Source of the DNA: CAVQRC01 sp963715045
GTDB lineage: Bacteria; Planctomycetota; Planctomycetia; Pirellulales; Lacipirellulaceae
Assembly (NCBI GenBank): GCA_963715045.1
Contig: CAVQRC010000009.1
Coordinates: 1-64,000 of the forward strand
DNA: 64,000 nt
Direction of reading: 5' to 3'
This document shows positions 29,124 to 40,300 of this stretch, one piece after another. Every line of letters starts with the position of its first letter. Within the stretch, counting starts at the first letter, position 1. Both the position numbers and the translations under genes were made by a program. The notes beneath the pieces are model-generated. The model did no database searches. It saw only the letters and a program-made list of their open reading frames with translations, and was not told the DNA's origin.

Positions 29124-32100
29124 TCATTCTACATAGATGAATTCGTTGGTCGAAACGAGAACCCGCGCGAGGGCCTGCCAGGCCCGCTGTGCTCGAGAGA
29201 TGTTCGGTTCCGGTTCGCGATCGTCCCTTTGCTGATAGGCCTCGACGAACTGAATCGAGCGGGTGATTTCGTAAGCGGTGGGAGCCCGGCTGAACAGCAA
29301 CTCGTAGAGATCCACCACGCGATCTTCATTGGTCGGTAAGCGTTCGAGCAGCTGCTTTGCCAGGTGACCCATCTGATCGTGGACAAGCCGGCTGTTGGTC
29401 AAGAACAGTGCCTGGGGGGCGATCGTCGTCGTAGCTCGATCCCCGTTGGGGACGGCCGGATCGGGAAAGTCGAAGGTCGTCAAGGCGTCGTACATCGAAC
29501 TGCGGACGACGGGCAGGTACACCGATCGCCGCGGCTGATCGTATTCGTCGGTGATCCGCGTACCCGAAACCGTGACGTACTCGCGATTGTTGACCTTCAG
29601 GACGGTACCGCCCATCCTCCCGTCGAGCTGGCCGGCGACCGCCAGGAGGGAGTCACGCAGGGCCTCGGCTTCGAGCCGCCGGCGATTCATCCGCCATAGC
29701 AGGCGGTTCTCGGGATCGACTTCTGCGGCGCGGGCGTTGTAGGTGGTGCTCATGCGGTACACGGCCGAGAGGACGATCTCTCGATGGAGGGCCTTGAGCG
29801 ACCAATCGTGCTGAATGAGGCTGTCGGCGAGATACTCGAGCAGGGGAGCATTGGTGGGCCCCGCGCCGAGCCGGCCGAAGTTGTCGGTCGTGGGTACGAT
29901 TCCAACTCCGAAGTGCCACCGCCACACGCGATTGGCGATGACACGAGCCGTGAGACTTGCCGGCCGGGGTGCGGCGCTCGGTGAGCCAGTGTGCTAACTG
30001 CAGCCGGCCGCTGGACTGTTGATCGATCTCGAACGATCGCCCGGCATCGAGAACCTTGAGCACGCCGCGGGGCACAACGTCTCCCGGCGTGAGATAGCTG
30101 CCGCGATGGTGGACCGGCATGTCGCCGATTTCGGGGCCTTCGGTGACGCCCATCGCAGGGACCGGGGCCGGCGGCGCGGTGGCGGTGAGCTTGTCGATTT
30201 CGTGGCGGAGCTCGGCGAGCTGGCCCGCGATTGCCGGCGGATCGTACTGCCGTGCGTCGGGCGGAAGCTTGAAGGGGCCTTCCGGGTCGAACAGCAGATC
30301 CCACGCCGCGGCCTGCAGCGGATCGTCAAAGGCGGGCTTTGGTGTTTCGGGAGCTTGTGCGTCGGAGGGATCGCTGGGGATTTCGGCCAGAACACGCGTG
30401 AAGAGTCGTCGGTAACGATCGACCGCATCGGCGACATCGGTCGGGAACCGATCGCCAAAGACGCCAAACAACGGTAGGACCGTTTTGGAATCGGTTGCTG
30501 CGGGATCGTTGGCGTTGCTCGTTGCGTTTCGAGTCGTCGCTGCGAAGGCGTGCCACGCTGCGAGCACCGACGCGGGATCGTCTCGCGTACTTGCCAGAAG
30601 GTCGGCCCAGGCCTCAACCAGCGAGGGGATCAGGGTGGGCGGATCGTCAGGCAAAGCGGCAATTGCCGGCGACGCCGCTGCATCGTAGCCCGCGTCCGCT
30701 GCCGGAATCAGGGCCAGCTTGTCGAGGTGCGGAAACGGTTCGTCGCGCGACAAGCGAATGGTTGCCAGGCCGGTGTCGAGCTCGAGCACCGCTTCGGCCC
30801 GCCACTGCTGATCGCGTGGATACCACCCGCCCGTGACGGCCCCCGCAATCTCGCCGCCGATGCGGACGCCGTTGACCGACAACTTCAGCGGTCGAGATGC
30901 TTCGGCAGCGTACCGCAACGCGAGAAAGTAGCGTCCTGCTGAAGGTATCGTCAGATCGTACTCGACCTCGGCACCGCCGCGGGTGGCGATGACACCGATC
31001 CCGTCGCCGTATCCGCCCACCAGCTTGTCGCGGTTGCCGCGGTCGAACTTCTCGGCCTCGAGGATGATCGTCGAGCCGATCGCGGCGGGGCCTTCGCGTT
31101 GCAGGCGGGCTCCCAGCGGCTTGAGCAACTCGCGGCGGCGGAGCGCATCGGCCCCTGCCAGCAGGTAGTCGGCCGCCTGGCGCCGGGCCGTGGTGAGCAG
31201 GGTGTGATTGGCCCGGGACTCGGCGGCGGCCAGCTCAGACTTCCGCGAGTCGACTGCTCTCAAATGCGACTCGTAGGCGTCGATGACGCGGGCCGGAGCG
31301 ACAGGCCGTTCGTACCACTTTGCCACGACCTTGTAGTTCTCCATCGTCTTGGTGCTTTTGAAGATCCCGGCCAGCGCGTAGTAGTCGGCCGAGGGGATCG
31401 GGTCGAACTTGTGATCGTGGCACCGCGCGCATCCGAGCGTCATCCCGAGCACCGACTGACCAAGCGTGCTGAGCTGCTCGTCGATGATGTCCATTCGCAT
31501 CTTCATCCCGTCGTCGCATGCCAGCATCTTTGCGCCGAGGGCGAGAAAACCGGTCGCTACCTGACGTTTCAGCGTCTCGTGTTCGTCGTCGCCGGCTGGC
31601 ATCAAGTCTCCAGCCACCTGCTCCCGGACGAACGCGTCGAACGGCAGATCTCGATTGAAGGCGTCGATGACGTAATCTCGGTACCGCCAGGCGTAGGCGT
31701 AGCAGAGGTTTTCGTCGAGGCCGTTGGAGTCGGCGTAGCGGACGACATCCAGCCAATGCCGACCCCACCGCTCTCCGTACCGCGGTGATGCCAGCAAGCG
31801 ATCGATCACCCGCTCGAAGGCCAGGGGCGAGTCGTCCGCGACGAACGCGGCGACCTCGTCGGGTGTGGGCGGGACTCCGTGTAGATCGAATGTCGCGCGG
31901 CGGATCCAGGTCCGCCGATCCGTCGCAACGGCAGGAGACAAGGCGTGGGCTTCGAGGGGACCGAGTACGAAGGGATCGATCGGAGTTCGGACCCAGTCCG
32001 CATCGGCAACGGCCGGAACCGCTGGTGGGGCGATCGTCTGAAAGGCCCAGAACGCGCGGTCTTCGCTCGTGATTGTCGCGCGTCCGCGCCGTCGTCAGCC

Positions 32101-32541
32101 CGGGCCCGCAACTCGGCCGTCGCATGAGGCCACGGCGGCTCCCATCTCGATCCACTGCGTGAGATCGGCGATCTCTCGCGTGGAAAGTTTCTGTTCAGGT
32201 GGCATCCGTAATTCGTCTTCGTGGCGGACCGCCAGCAGCAACAGGCTCCGGCCCGGCTCTGAGGGGACCACGGCCCGACCCAGTTCTCCGCCGTCGAGCA
32301 TCGCCTGCAACGAATCCAGCCGCAGCCCCGATTCCTGCTTTCGCGCTCCGTGACACGCGTAGCAGCGGTCCGCGAGTAACGGCCGGATCCGGGTTTCGAA
32401 GAACTCGTGACCGGCGGCGAGATCGGGAACGCTGTCGGCGGCGGCCGTTACGGCGACGCAGAGCACGGCCATCGCGAGGAGGGGGACGCGGAGCAGGAAG
32501 CAGCGGCGGGTGATGAACGCGGCGGAAGGCATCGTTTCCAT
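29124..32541 (-). pseudogene. PSCyt1-DUF1549-CBM-DUF1553 protein, several frameshifts
   Basis: N-terminus from ATG 32541: signal peptide, then the Planctomycete cytochrome C domain with heme site CYACHGARKQ. At about 32100-31940 the frame switches at least twice. DUF1549 follows (RRATFDLHGVPPTPDEVAAF, RYGERWGRHWLDVVRYADSN, GCARCHDHKFDPIPSADYYA). A carbohydrate-binding-like insert lies at about 31070-30690 (ILEAEKFDRGNRDKLVGGY, TIPSAGRYFLALRYAAE). DUF1553 follows, with a shift near 29980 before WRWHFGVGIVPTTDNFGRLG, ending VLVSTNEFIYVE at 29124. The DUF1549 part has a second CxxCH (CARCH). Paired with DUF1501 downstream. Role inferred: periplasmic heme protein with glycan binding. Confidence 0.88.
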
Positions 32542-32637
32542 GGTTGAACGCCAGGCTTGCAGTACCGCTAATCTACTGCGAGACCGTGGGGCGGAACAAC
32601 CACGAAGCGGGACGGGCGAGGCGCCGAACCAGCAACC

Positions 32638-32962
32638 GGAGCCCCCGGCTCTGCCCTCGTTGTTCTACACATCTCCGCGTGCTGAGCCACAGAGACCTCA
32701 GCCCAGCCGACGTCGCAGGTTGATTCCCCGGGTAAACTGCCGGATCTCGAAGGAAAGCCACAGAGAAAAAAGAGGGCCCCGAGAGCAATCACCAAACGGA
32801 CTGCTGCTGGGATGTGGTCCGGCCACCGTCCCGGTGCTCTGTGCCCTCGGCGACCTCTGTGGCTCCATCTCGACCTGAGGATCGCCACGTGGGCCTGCTC
32901 CGCGGCGTCCGACGACGCGAATGTCTACTTGTGTAGAACACCAGGGCAGAGCCGGGGGCTCC
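32638..32962. repeat. MITE-like 325-bp element with terminal inverted repeats, copy A
   Basis: The left end starts GGAGCCCCCGGCTCTGCCCT and the right end is its near-perfect inverse; the match runs inward for about 33 bases to TTCTACACA/TGTGTAGAA. The interior includes CCACAGAG words and is repeated in inverted orientation at 40606-40930 with the same 325-base length and roughly 90 percent identity by eye. No transposase is encoded. Non-autonomous element or MITE is the best description. Confidence 0.78.
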
Positions 32963-33055
32963 AGTGATTGGACCGCCCATCCCCGGCAAAGTCGGTGGCG
33001 TTCGCTATGATGTCGTGACAATGATCCTTACGCGGCGGTCAGGGAGTTTGCGGAA

Positions 33056-35269
33056 ATGATGAGATACCTGGCGTTCCTGGTGCTGGCCGGCGGTGTTTCC
33101 CTCACCGCCCCCCTGCAAGCTGCCGAAGAAGCTCTCGACGTGCCGCGGCTGACCGCGCAGTCGCGAGCTGCGATCGTCGTCATCTCGGTCGACGGCCGCG
33201 ATGGCGATGCACAAGGGATCGGCACGGGATTCGTGGTCGATGAAACGGGGCTGATTGCGACCAATCTGCACGTCATCGGCGAAGGTCGGCCGATTCGCGT
33301 TCGCGCCGCCGATGGCCGCCAGCTCGAAGTCGCGGCGATCCACGCCACCGACCGATTCCAGGACCTGGCGGTACTCCGGGTGGATCCGGGCGACCAACGG
33401 CTGTCGCGTCTGGAACTGGCCGAGGGGCCTCAGCCGCCAGACGGGCTGCCGATCGTGGTGATCGGCAATCCACTCGGTCTGGAACACAGCGTCGTGGAAG
33501 GTGTTGTTTCGGGCGTCCGCGAAATTGACGGGCGGCAACTGCTGCAGTTGGCGGTGCCGGTCGAGCCGGGCAACAGCGGCGGTCCGGTCCTCGATGCGGC
33601 GGGCCGGGTGCGGGGGATCGTCACGATGAAATCGGCCGTCACCGACAATCTCGGGTTCGCCGTGGCTGTCGAGCCGCTCAAACGCCTCCTGGCCGAGCCC
33701 AACTCGATCCCCCTCAACCGCTGGCTGACGCTCGGTGTGATCGATCCTGATCGTTGGGATTCCCGCTTTGGTGCCAACTGGCGGCAACGCGGCGGGGTGA
33801 TTCGCGTGGAAGGTGCCGGTGCGGGATTCGGAGGGCGGGCGCTGGCGTTGTCCCGCAGCGAACCTCCCGAACGCCCTTACGAGATCGGCGTCTTCGTACG
33901 CCTCGACGACGAGAGCGGAGCGGCCGGACTCGTGTTTCACTCGGACGGCAACGACAAGCACTACGGCTTTTACCCCAGCAACGGGCGGCTGCGGCTCACT
34001 TGTTTCCAGGGACCATCGGTGTTCACGTGGGAGGTCCTCAGCGAGCAGACGTCGGCCGCGTATCGACCCGGCGAATGGAACCATCTCAAGGTCCGCGTCG
34101 GCGAAGAGGATCTCCGCTGCTACGTGAATGACGAGCTGGTCATCGAGTCAGCGGATGCAACTTTTGCCGCCGGCAAGGTCGGCCTGGCCAAGTTTCGCGA
34201 CACCAGGGCGAAGTTCAAGGGCTTCCGCGTCGCCCGCGAGATCGGCCCTTCTCAGCCCGATCCGGCCGCCGCCGAGCAGATCGCGACGCTCGTCGAGGGG
34301 TTGCCGCTCCGCGCCGCGCTGCTCGACGAACAGCTCGAGCCATTGGCCGGCGATGCAGAAACGGCAGCCGACGTGCTGCGGCGGAAAGCCCGCGCTCTCG
34401 AAGCCGAAGCAGGCCGGATGCGATGGCTGGCCGATGAGGTTCACGTTCGCGACATCTGTCGGCAGCTTCACCAGCTGATCGACAACGATCCGCAGAACTT
34501 CGACCTGCTCCGAGCCGCGTTGTTGATTGCCCGGCTCGACAACGAACCGATCGATGTCGACAGCTACGTACGCCAGGTCGACCGGATGGCAGAGGAAATC
34601 CGGCGGGCGATTCCAGAGGACAGCGACTCGGCCAGTCGCCGCGAACAACTCGACAAGTATCTATTCGCCGAAAACGGCTTTCACGGCAGTCGCTTCGACT
34701 ATCACCACCGCGCGAACAGCTATCTCAACCGCGTGATCGACGATCGGGAAGGCCTGCCGATTACGCTGTCGCTGTTGTACATGGCGTTGGGCCAGCGGCT
34801 TGATATCGAACTCGAGGGGGTCGGGCTGCCGGGGCACTTCGTCGTGCGGTATCGGCCCTCCGAGGGCGAACCGCAATTGGTCGACGTGTTTGCGGGCGGC
34901 GTGGTGCTGTCGCGCGAAGACGCCGCCCGTAGAGTCCGGGAGATCACGGGCCAGTCGCTGACCGAGGAACATCTCGCGGCGACCACGAACCAGGCGATCG
35001 TGCTGCGGATGCTCCGCAACCTGGTCGGCCTTGCCGAAGCCGCGGACGACCGCCAGGCCGTGCTCCGTTACGTCGAGGCCACCGTCGCGGTCGATTCCGA
35101 GTCGGTACAACATCGAGGCGTTCGGGCCGTCCTGCGGTTCGAGAACGGGCTCGTGGCGGCCGCGCTCGCCGATCTCGACGCGATTCTCAGCGAAGCCCCG
35201 GCCGGCATCGACCTCGAGCGGTTGCAGCAGATGAGGGATTACTTCGCGAGCCGGGCCGGTGGGGAATAG
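33056..35269 (+). CDS. Trypsin-like protease / concanavalin-like / transglutaminase-like (SirB1) fusion
   Basis: Intact, 737 residues, with a signal peptide (YLAFLVLAGGVSLTAPLQA). Residues 35-215 are a DegP-type trypsin-like domain with His in LIATNLHVIGEG, Asp in RFQDLAVLRV and Ser in VEPGNSGGPVLD, so the full triad is present. Residues about 225-400 form a DUF1080/concanavalin-like sandwich (WRQRGGVIRVEGAG, GLVFHSDGNDKHYGFY, WNHLKVRVGEEDLRCYVNDE). The C-terminal 330 residues are a SirB1/transglutaminase-like domain (YLFAENGFHGSRFDYHHRAN, SYLNRVIDDREGLPITLSLL, LEGVGLPGHFVVRY) with a helical tail. The Cys of true transglutaminases is not visible. Tandem ATG codons at 33056 and 33059. Inferred periplasmic quality control or peptide processing. 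Confidence 0.88.
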   Translation: MMRYLAFLVLAGGVSLTAPLQAAEEALDVPRLTAQSRAAIVVISVDGRDGDAQGIGTGFVVDETGLIATNLHVIGEGRPIRVRAADGRQLEVAAIHATDRFQDLAVLRVDPGDQRLSRLELAEGPQPPDGLPIVVIGNPLGLEHSVVEGVVSGVREIDGRQLLQLAVPVEPGNSGGPVLDAAGRVRGIVTMKSAVTDNLGFAVAVEPLKRLLAEPNSIPLNRWLTLGVIDPDRWDSRFGANWRQRGGVIRVEGAGAGFGGRALALSRSEPPERPYEIGVFVRLDDESGAAGLVFHSDGNDKHYGFYPSNGRLRLTCFQGPSVFTWEVLSEQTSAAYRPGEWNHLKVRVGEEDLRCYVNDELVIESADATFAAGKVGLAKFRDTRAKFKGFRVAREIGPSQPDPAAAEQIATLVEGLPLRAALLDEQLEPLAGDAETAADVLRRKARALEAEAGRMRWLADEVHVRDICRQLHQLIDNDPQNFDLLRAALLIARLDNEPIDVDSYVRQVDRMAEEIRRAIPEDSDSASRREQLDKYLFAENGFHGSRFDYHHRANSYLNRVIDDREGLPITLSLLYMALGQRLDIELEGVGLPGHFVVRYRPSEGEPQLVDVFAGGVVLSREDAARRVREITGQSLTEEHLAATTNQAIVLRMLRNLVGLAEAADDRQAVLRYVEATVAVDSESVQHRGVRAVLRFENGLVAAALADLDAILSEAPAGIDLERLQQMRDYFASRAGGE

Positions 35270-35273
35270 GTGG

Positions 35274-35345
35274 ATGGGCAAATGGGCAAATGGGCGAATA
35301 GGCGAATAGGCGAATAGGCGAATGGGCGAATGGGCGGATGGGCGA
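35274..35345. repeat. 8-bp minisatellite, nine units
   Basis: Nine consecutive 8-base units of the form ATGGGCGA/ATAGGCGA directly after the protease-fusion stop codon. Units 1-2 are ATGGGCAA, 4-6 are ATAGGCGA, and unit 8 ends GG. It is not spaced like a CRISPR array. Confidence 0.9.
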
Positions 35346-35476
35346 AGGGTGGGCTCAACTGCCGATTTTACAGATCGGTGCGGCGATGCGTGTCAGACCC
35401 GGCGTTTACGGAATGAGATTTTGAGGTCAGTCGCCAGCCCTCGCGCAACTTAGCGGCAATACCTCATGGAGCAGCG

Positions 35477-37273
35477 ATGGGCATGTCCGAAATCGAGGAC
35501 ACTGAGCTGGCGGTGATGCGGAATCTGTCGCCGCGGCGGAATACGACGGTGGCTGAAAACGTCACGGAGCTGGTGGCCGAACAACTCGTCCATTTCGGGA
35601 TCGATCCAACGACGGACCACGGCCGTGCGCTCGCGAGGATCGCCCACCACCTCTACCAGGCCGGAGCCGATGCGGACGCGCTGTGGCGATTGTCGCAGCA
35701 GTCAATCGGCAGCCTCGATCGCTCCGATCGGATCGCTTACTTCAACGCCAAGAAGTTTCTCGCGTTTCAAACGGCGAAGCTGCTCGACACGCTGCAAACC
35801 CCGTTTCGCTCCAGCTATCAGGCGCTGCAGCTCAATCAGTCGACCCAGTCGGCCAAGGGACCGTATGCGGTCTTCGACAACGTCACGGCGATCTTCTCCG
35901 CGACGCCCGTGATTGCCCGCACCGCGACCTACATCTACGCCTGCGCCGAATGGATCGCGGACGCCTTTCAGGGCAAAGAGCTGCTGCTGGAAATCTATTC
36001 GCGGCTCCTCAACCCGACGTCGGTGTCGCTGGCCAATTTCATCGTCGACATCGAGGCCGGCCCCTACGCCACCGAATACTTCGCCTGGAATTTCAACAGC
36101 GGGATGGCGGCCATCGACGGCGTCTTGTCGCACCTCCTGGGCCGCGACGACGTCCTGATCAGCAGCCGCAATATCTACGGCGGCGCCCATCAGCTGATCC
36201 ACGACTGGTATGCCAAGCCGTCCAACCTGAGGATCGGCGTCGAGACGTTTCCCGGTTACGGCGCGGACGACTTCGAGGCCTGCTGGCAGCGGACGCAACA
36301 GAAGTACGCGGACCGTTTCGCTGCCGGTCGGAAGGCGTATGTTTACCTCGAGTCGCCCTGCAACCCGCACGGCTACGCATTGGACGTCCCGGGGATCTGT
36401 CGCGCGGCCCATGCCAGCGGGCTCCGCGTGATTCTCGACGCCACAGTCGGCACGCCATTTCTGATCCGGCCGCTGCAACGGGACGATCCGACAGAGCGTC
36501 CGGATTTCGTGATCCACAGCTACACCAAGGATCTGTCCGGGACCGGCTCGACGATTGCCGGCGTGGTCATCGGTCGGAACCAGGACATGTTCGTTCCCAA
36601 AGGGGAAAGCACCAACGGGGTGGCCTGGAATGAGACGATGTTCTGGAACGTGTATTACGTGAAAGGGGCGTTTCTGAGTGCGGACGCCGCCTTCGAAGTG
36701 ATCCAGGGCATGCGGACGCTCGGGGTGCGGATGCTCAACAAGTGCATCAACACGGAGATTCTGGCGCGATTCTTCGCCGCGCATCCCCGCATCCACGTGC
36801 ACTGCAACGCGCTCCCCGACAATGAGAATTCACCACTCCGCGAGCAGCTCTTGTTTCTCGGCCTGCCGGCGCCGCTGTTCACGATCGATATCGAGGGTGT
36901 CTCCGCGGAAGTCTTCCAGCGGTTCTTCGACTCGCTGGAACCGATGTTTGCCCACATGATCAGTCTCGGCCAGTCGAATACGATCGTCAGTTGTCCCGCG
37001 TTGACGACCCATTCGGAGCTGGACGAAGCAGCCTTGGCAGCCAGTGACATCGGACCGACGACGATCCGCATTGCAATCGGGAACGAAGATCCCAAGGACT
37101 TGATTGCCCAGTTCATCCAGTCAACGCGGTTGACGATCGAACCGCATGTCCCGGGATTCAGCGAGCAGTTTCTGGCAGCCGCGGAGATCGACAAGCTGGT
37201 CCGCGAGTGCTACGTCGACGGCCACCGGAGGTTCATCGATTCGAAAGCAGCGATGGCTGATTACCTGGCGTGA
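35477..37273 (+). CDS. Cys/Met-metabolism type PLP-dependent enzyme
   Basis: 598 residues, intact, ATG 35477. The fold-type I core has NFNSGMAAIDGVLSHLLGRD, YGGAHQLIHDWYAK and AYVYLESPCNPHGYALDVPG (substrate/PLP region, Asp in RVILDATVGTPF), with the Schiff-base lysine in VIHSYTKDLSGTGS at about residue 350. The C-terminal small domain ends TIRIAIGNEDPKDLIAQFIQ, as in cystathionine gamma-synthase relatives. The N-terminus is about 150 residues longer than in MetB/MetC enzymes. The likely reaction is a gamma- or beta-type elimination/replacement on a sulfur amino acid. Cytoplasmic. An 85-base inverted repeat follows the stop. Confidence 0.88.
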   Translation: MGMSEIEDTELAVMRNLSPRRNTTVAENVTELVAEQLVHFGIDPTTDHGRALARIAHHLYQAGADADALWRLSQQSIGSLDRSDRIAYFNAKKFLAFQTAKLLDTLQTPFRSSYQALQLNQSTQSAKGPYAVFDNVTAIFSATPVIARTATYIYACAEWIADAFQGKELLLEIYSRLLNPTSVSLANFIVDIEAGPYATEYFAWNFNSGMAAIDGVLSHLLGRDDVLISSRNIYGGAHQLIHDWYAKPSNLRIGVETFPGYGADDFEACWQRTQQKYADRFAAGRKAYVYLESPCNPHGYALDVPGICRAAHASGLRVILDATVGTPFLIRPLQRDDPTERPDFVIHSYTKDLSGTGSTIAGVVIGRNQDMFVPKGESTNGVAWNETMFWNVYYVKGAFLSADAAFEVIQGMRTLGVRMLNKCINTEILARFFAAHPRIHVHCNALPDNENSPLREQLLFLGLPAPLFTIDIEGVSAEVFQRFFDSLEPMFAHMISLGQSNTIVSCPALTTHSELDEAALAASDIGPTTIRIAIGNEDPKDLIAQFIQSTRLTIEPHVPGFSEQFLAAAEIDKLVRECYVDGHRRFIDSKAAMADYLA

Positions 37274-37278
37274 ACGCT

Positions 37279-37363
37279 GTAGCCGGGGCACTCCGTGAGG
37301 CGGCCTGCGGACGGTCGCGGTGATCTGAACGGCCGCGGCCCCGTCACGGCGTGCCGGGACTAC
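37279..37363. repeat. 85-base imperfect inverted repeat
   Basis: The left arm begins GTAGCCGGGGCACTCCGTGA and the right arm is its near inverse (CCCGTCACGGCGTGCCGGGA, then CTAC). The same CACTCCGTGCCGGG word occurs in the tandem duplication near 23.8 kb. It lies between the PLP gene and the convergent heme gene, where it could act as a bidirectional terminator, though no T-run is present. Confidence 0.6.
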
Positions 37364-37380
37364 ATGGCTGGCTACGGACG

Positions 37381-40300
37381 TTATTTGCTGCCCAAACTGC
37401 CGAGGTAGGCGAGCAGATCGGCCATCGCGGCACGATCGACAACCTGATTCAGGTTCGAGGGCATGAGCGAGTGGCCCGTGCTCTGGAGGACTTCGATGTC
37501 GCTCCGCAGAAACGTGCCGCGGGCGTTCTCGCCGCGGATGAGCGTCACGCTGTTGGGCGACTCGGACTGGATGATCCCGTTGAACGTCTGGCCGTCGACC
37601 GTCGTCACCACGTAATTGATGTACCGCGGGTCGACTTCCTTGTCCGGGAACAGGACGTTGTAGAGGACCGCGTCCTGGCCACGTTGGATCATCGCGGCCA
37701 GATTTGGTCCGAGTTCGTGGCCCTCCTGCTCGACTCGATGGCAGGTCGCACAATGCTTGACGAACACTTCCTTCCCCCGCTCCGCGTTTCCACCGTCGGT
37801 CATCGCCTGGCGGTACGTCGCGAGCAACTCCTCTTCACTCTGGGTGCTCACCTTGCCGGCGAGCGCGGCGGCTGCCGCGCGGACCGTGTCTTTGGGGTGC
37901 CCGCGGAGCGAATCCAACCGCGCGGGTGAGAGTTCGGCGACCGCGATGTACTCGGCTTTGACTGCTTCGATGAGTTGCAGCGCGAACGGTTCACGGGAGG
38001 TGAGCACATCGAGTGCGGCGCTTTTCATCTGGGGAGAAAACGTCGGCCATGCTTCGATCAGCAGCGTGGCCACTTCCGGGTCGCTGAAGTGGCCCAGCGT
38101 TTCGAGGAACGCCCGCTGAACTTCCGCGGGCTGACTCGGCAGCAGCAGCTCCGGGGCGAGTTGGGCGACGGTCGCGAATTCGGCCCAGCGGAGCGTGTGC
38201 AGCGACGCGACTCGGGCGGCGAGGTCGGCGTCCTCGTCGGCCGCGGTTTCTCGTGCCCGGTTGAGTGCCTGGTCGATGGCCGCCTGGGCGTCGCCGCCGG
38301 TGGCCGCGAAGAGCTGCCTGGAGAGCGGATCCTCGCGGTCGAGGCCGAGTTGAAAATAGACGAACGGCAGCAGGGGTGACCGCTCGGCGGCGAGCTTCTG
38401 CACGAGTCGGACCAGGAAGTCGACGTCGGCGGGGAGCTGCTGTTTGCCGAGTTGGCGGAGCAGGTCGGCGACGAGCTGGCGGCCGGCCGCCGAGGCGATG
38501 ACCCGGTCGTCGTTGAGGAGGGCCTCGAAGGTCACGGCGACACCGCCACCCAGCGACGTGCGTACGGCGGCGAGCAATTCGTGGTCATCGAGATTCGCGG
38601 CGGCCAGTCGAGCGAGGACCTCCATCGGCTGCGATCCTTCGAGCTCGCCGAGCGTGAACGCGAGCTGGCGGCGGACGCCCGGATCCGGATCACCGGCCAG
38701 TTCAAGCAGGGCATCCCGGAGCAGCGGCGAGTCGTTGGCCAGCTCCTCGCTCAACTCGATCACGAAGCGGCGGACCTGCGGATGGGGATCGCTCAGCGCG
38801 GCGACGAGCGTCGATTCGGTCAACTGCGACAATCCGGCCAGGGCTCCCAGGGCCGCGATCCGGCCAGCGGCGGGCTCTGCATGCAGGGCCAGTTCCCGCA
38901 GCCGATCTGCGACCGACGAATCCTGACGTTCGAAAATCAGCCGCGCGGCGGTTTGACGATGCCACGCGTTGTCGTGGGTGAGCAGTTCGGCCAGTTCGGC
39001 CGTTGTGGCGGCGGTCAGGTCGGGCACCGGGTGGTGGACGAAGCCGGCTGGGACGACGCGATAGATCCGTCCCCGATCGCGGCCGCTGGTCAGATCGAGG
39101 TGCTTCTTGAGGATCGGCGGCAGGCTGGCCGGATGTTCGATCACTTCGCGGTACATGTCGGCGATGTACAGCCCGCCGTCAGGTCCGTTCGCCATCTGCA
39201 CGGGGCGGAACCAGATGTCGGTCGAGGCGATGAACTCGGAGCCCTCGTCGACGCGGCGACCGACGTACGACGACCCGTCGGGTTCGAGCCGCTTGCGATG
39301 CACGAGGTTGCTGCCGACATCGGCGACGATTACCCAGCCGCGATACTCCTCGGGCCAGGCATCGCCTTCGTAGATCGTGATCCCGGTCGCGCTGGTGAAG
39401 TATCCGGCTGCCCGACCTCCCCCTTCGACTGGTCCCGGCACGATACCCTTGACGCGGAGTCTGGTCCGGGCGATCCGCCAGGGTTCGATCGGGCTGCTGC
39501 GAAACACTTCGGCCTGGGGACCGTCGGCCGCGATGCTGCGGCGGGCGGAGGGCATCGCCTGGTAGGGGTTGCGGATCAAGTATCGATCGGGCGTGTAGAC
39601 GATCTGCAAATGGTCGCTGTTGTGGCAGACGAACTTTTCGCCCCACCGATTGAACGACAGCCCGTGCTGGCCGCCGCCGCTTTCGGGAACGAGCTCGAGT
39701 GTTCGCGGGTTGAAGGCGAAGTCGCGGCCCCGCAGCGAAAGCGGTTCTTCGTCGACGACCTGGCCGTCGACGACGCGGCGAACTTCCGCGCCGGAGCTGC
39801 TCGTGGCGGCGTGGATGCGATTGTCGAGTCCCCATTCGAACGAGTTGAGCAGTCCCTGGACGTTGCTCAGTTTGAAGCCCGTGAACACGCGTTGTTGGAC
39901 GTCGGCTCGATGATCGCCGGTCGTGTCCTTGAGATACAACACGTCCGGGGCCGCACCTACGAATACGCCGTCGTCGTAGCAGGCGATGGCGGTGGGCCAC
40001 GACAGGCCTTCGGCAAAGATGTGGCTCTGATCGAATCGACCGTCGCCGTTGGTGTCTTCGAGCAGGCGGATCCGGCCGAGGTTCTGATCGGCGTCTTCGG
40101 AATAGCCTCGCATCTCGACGACGTACAGCCGACCGCGGGCGTCGAAGGCCATCGCGACCGGGTCGGTCACGAGCGGCTCTGCGGCGACCTGTTCGATCTG
40201 AAAGCCGTCGGCGACGGCGAACGTGGCGATCGCTTCGTCGGGTGGAGTCGGAGCAATCCGCGGGAGCTGATCGCGGTAGTCGAGGTCGAGCGAGTCTGCG

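Noticed and set aside
35274..35345. Possible CRISPR array
   Set aside because: Units are 8 bases and directly adjacent, with no spacers and no cas genes.
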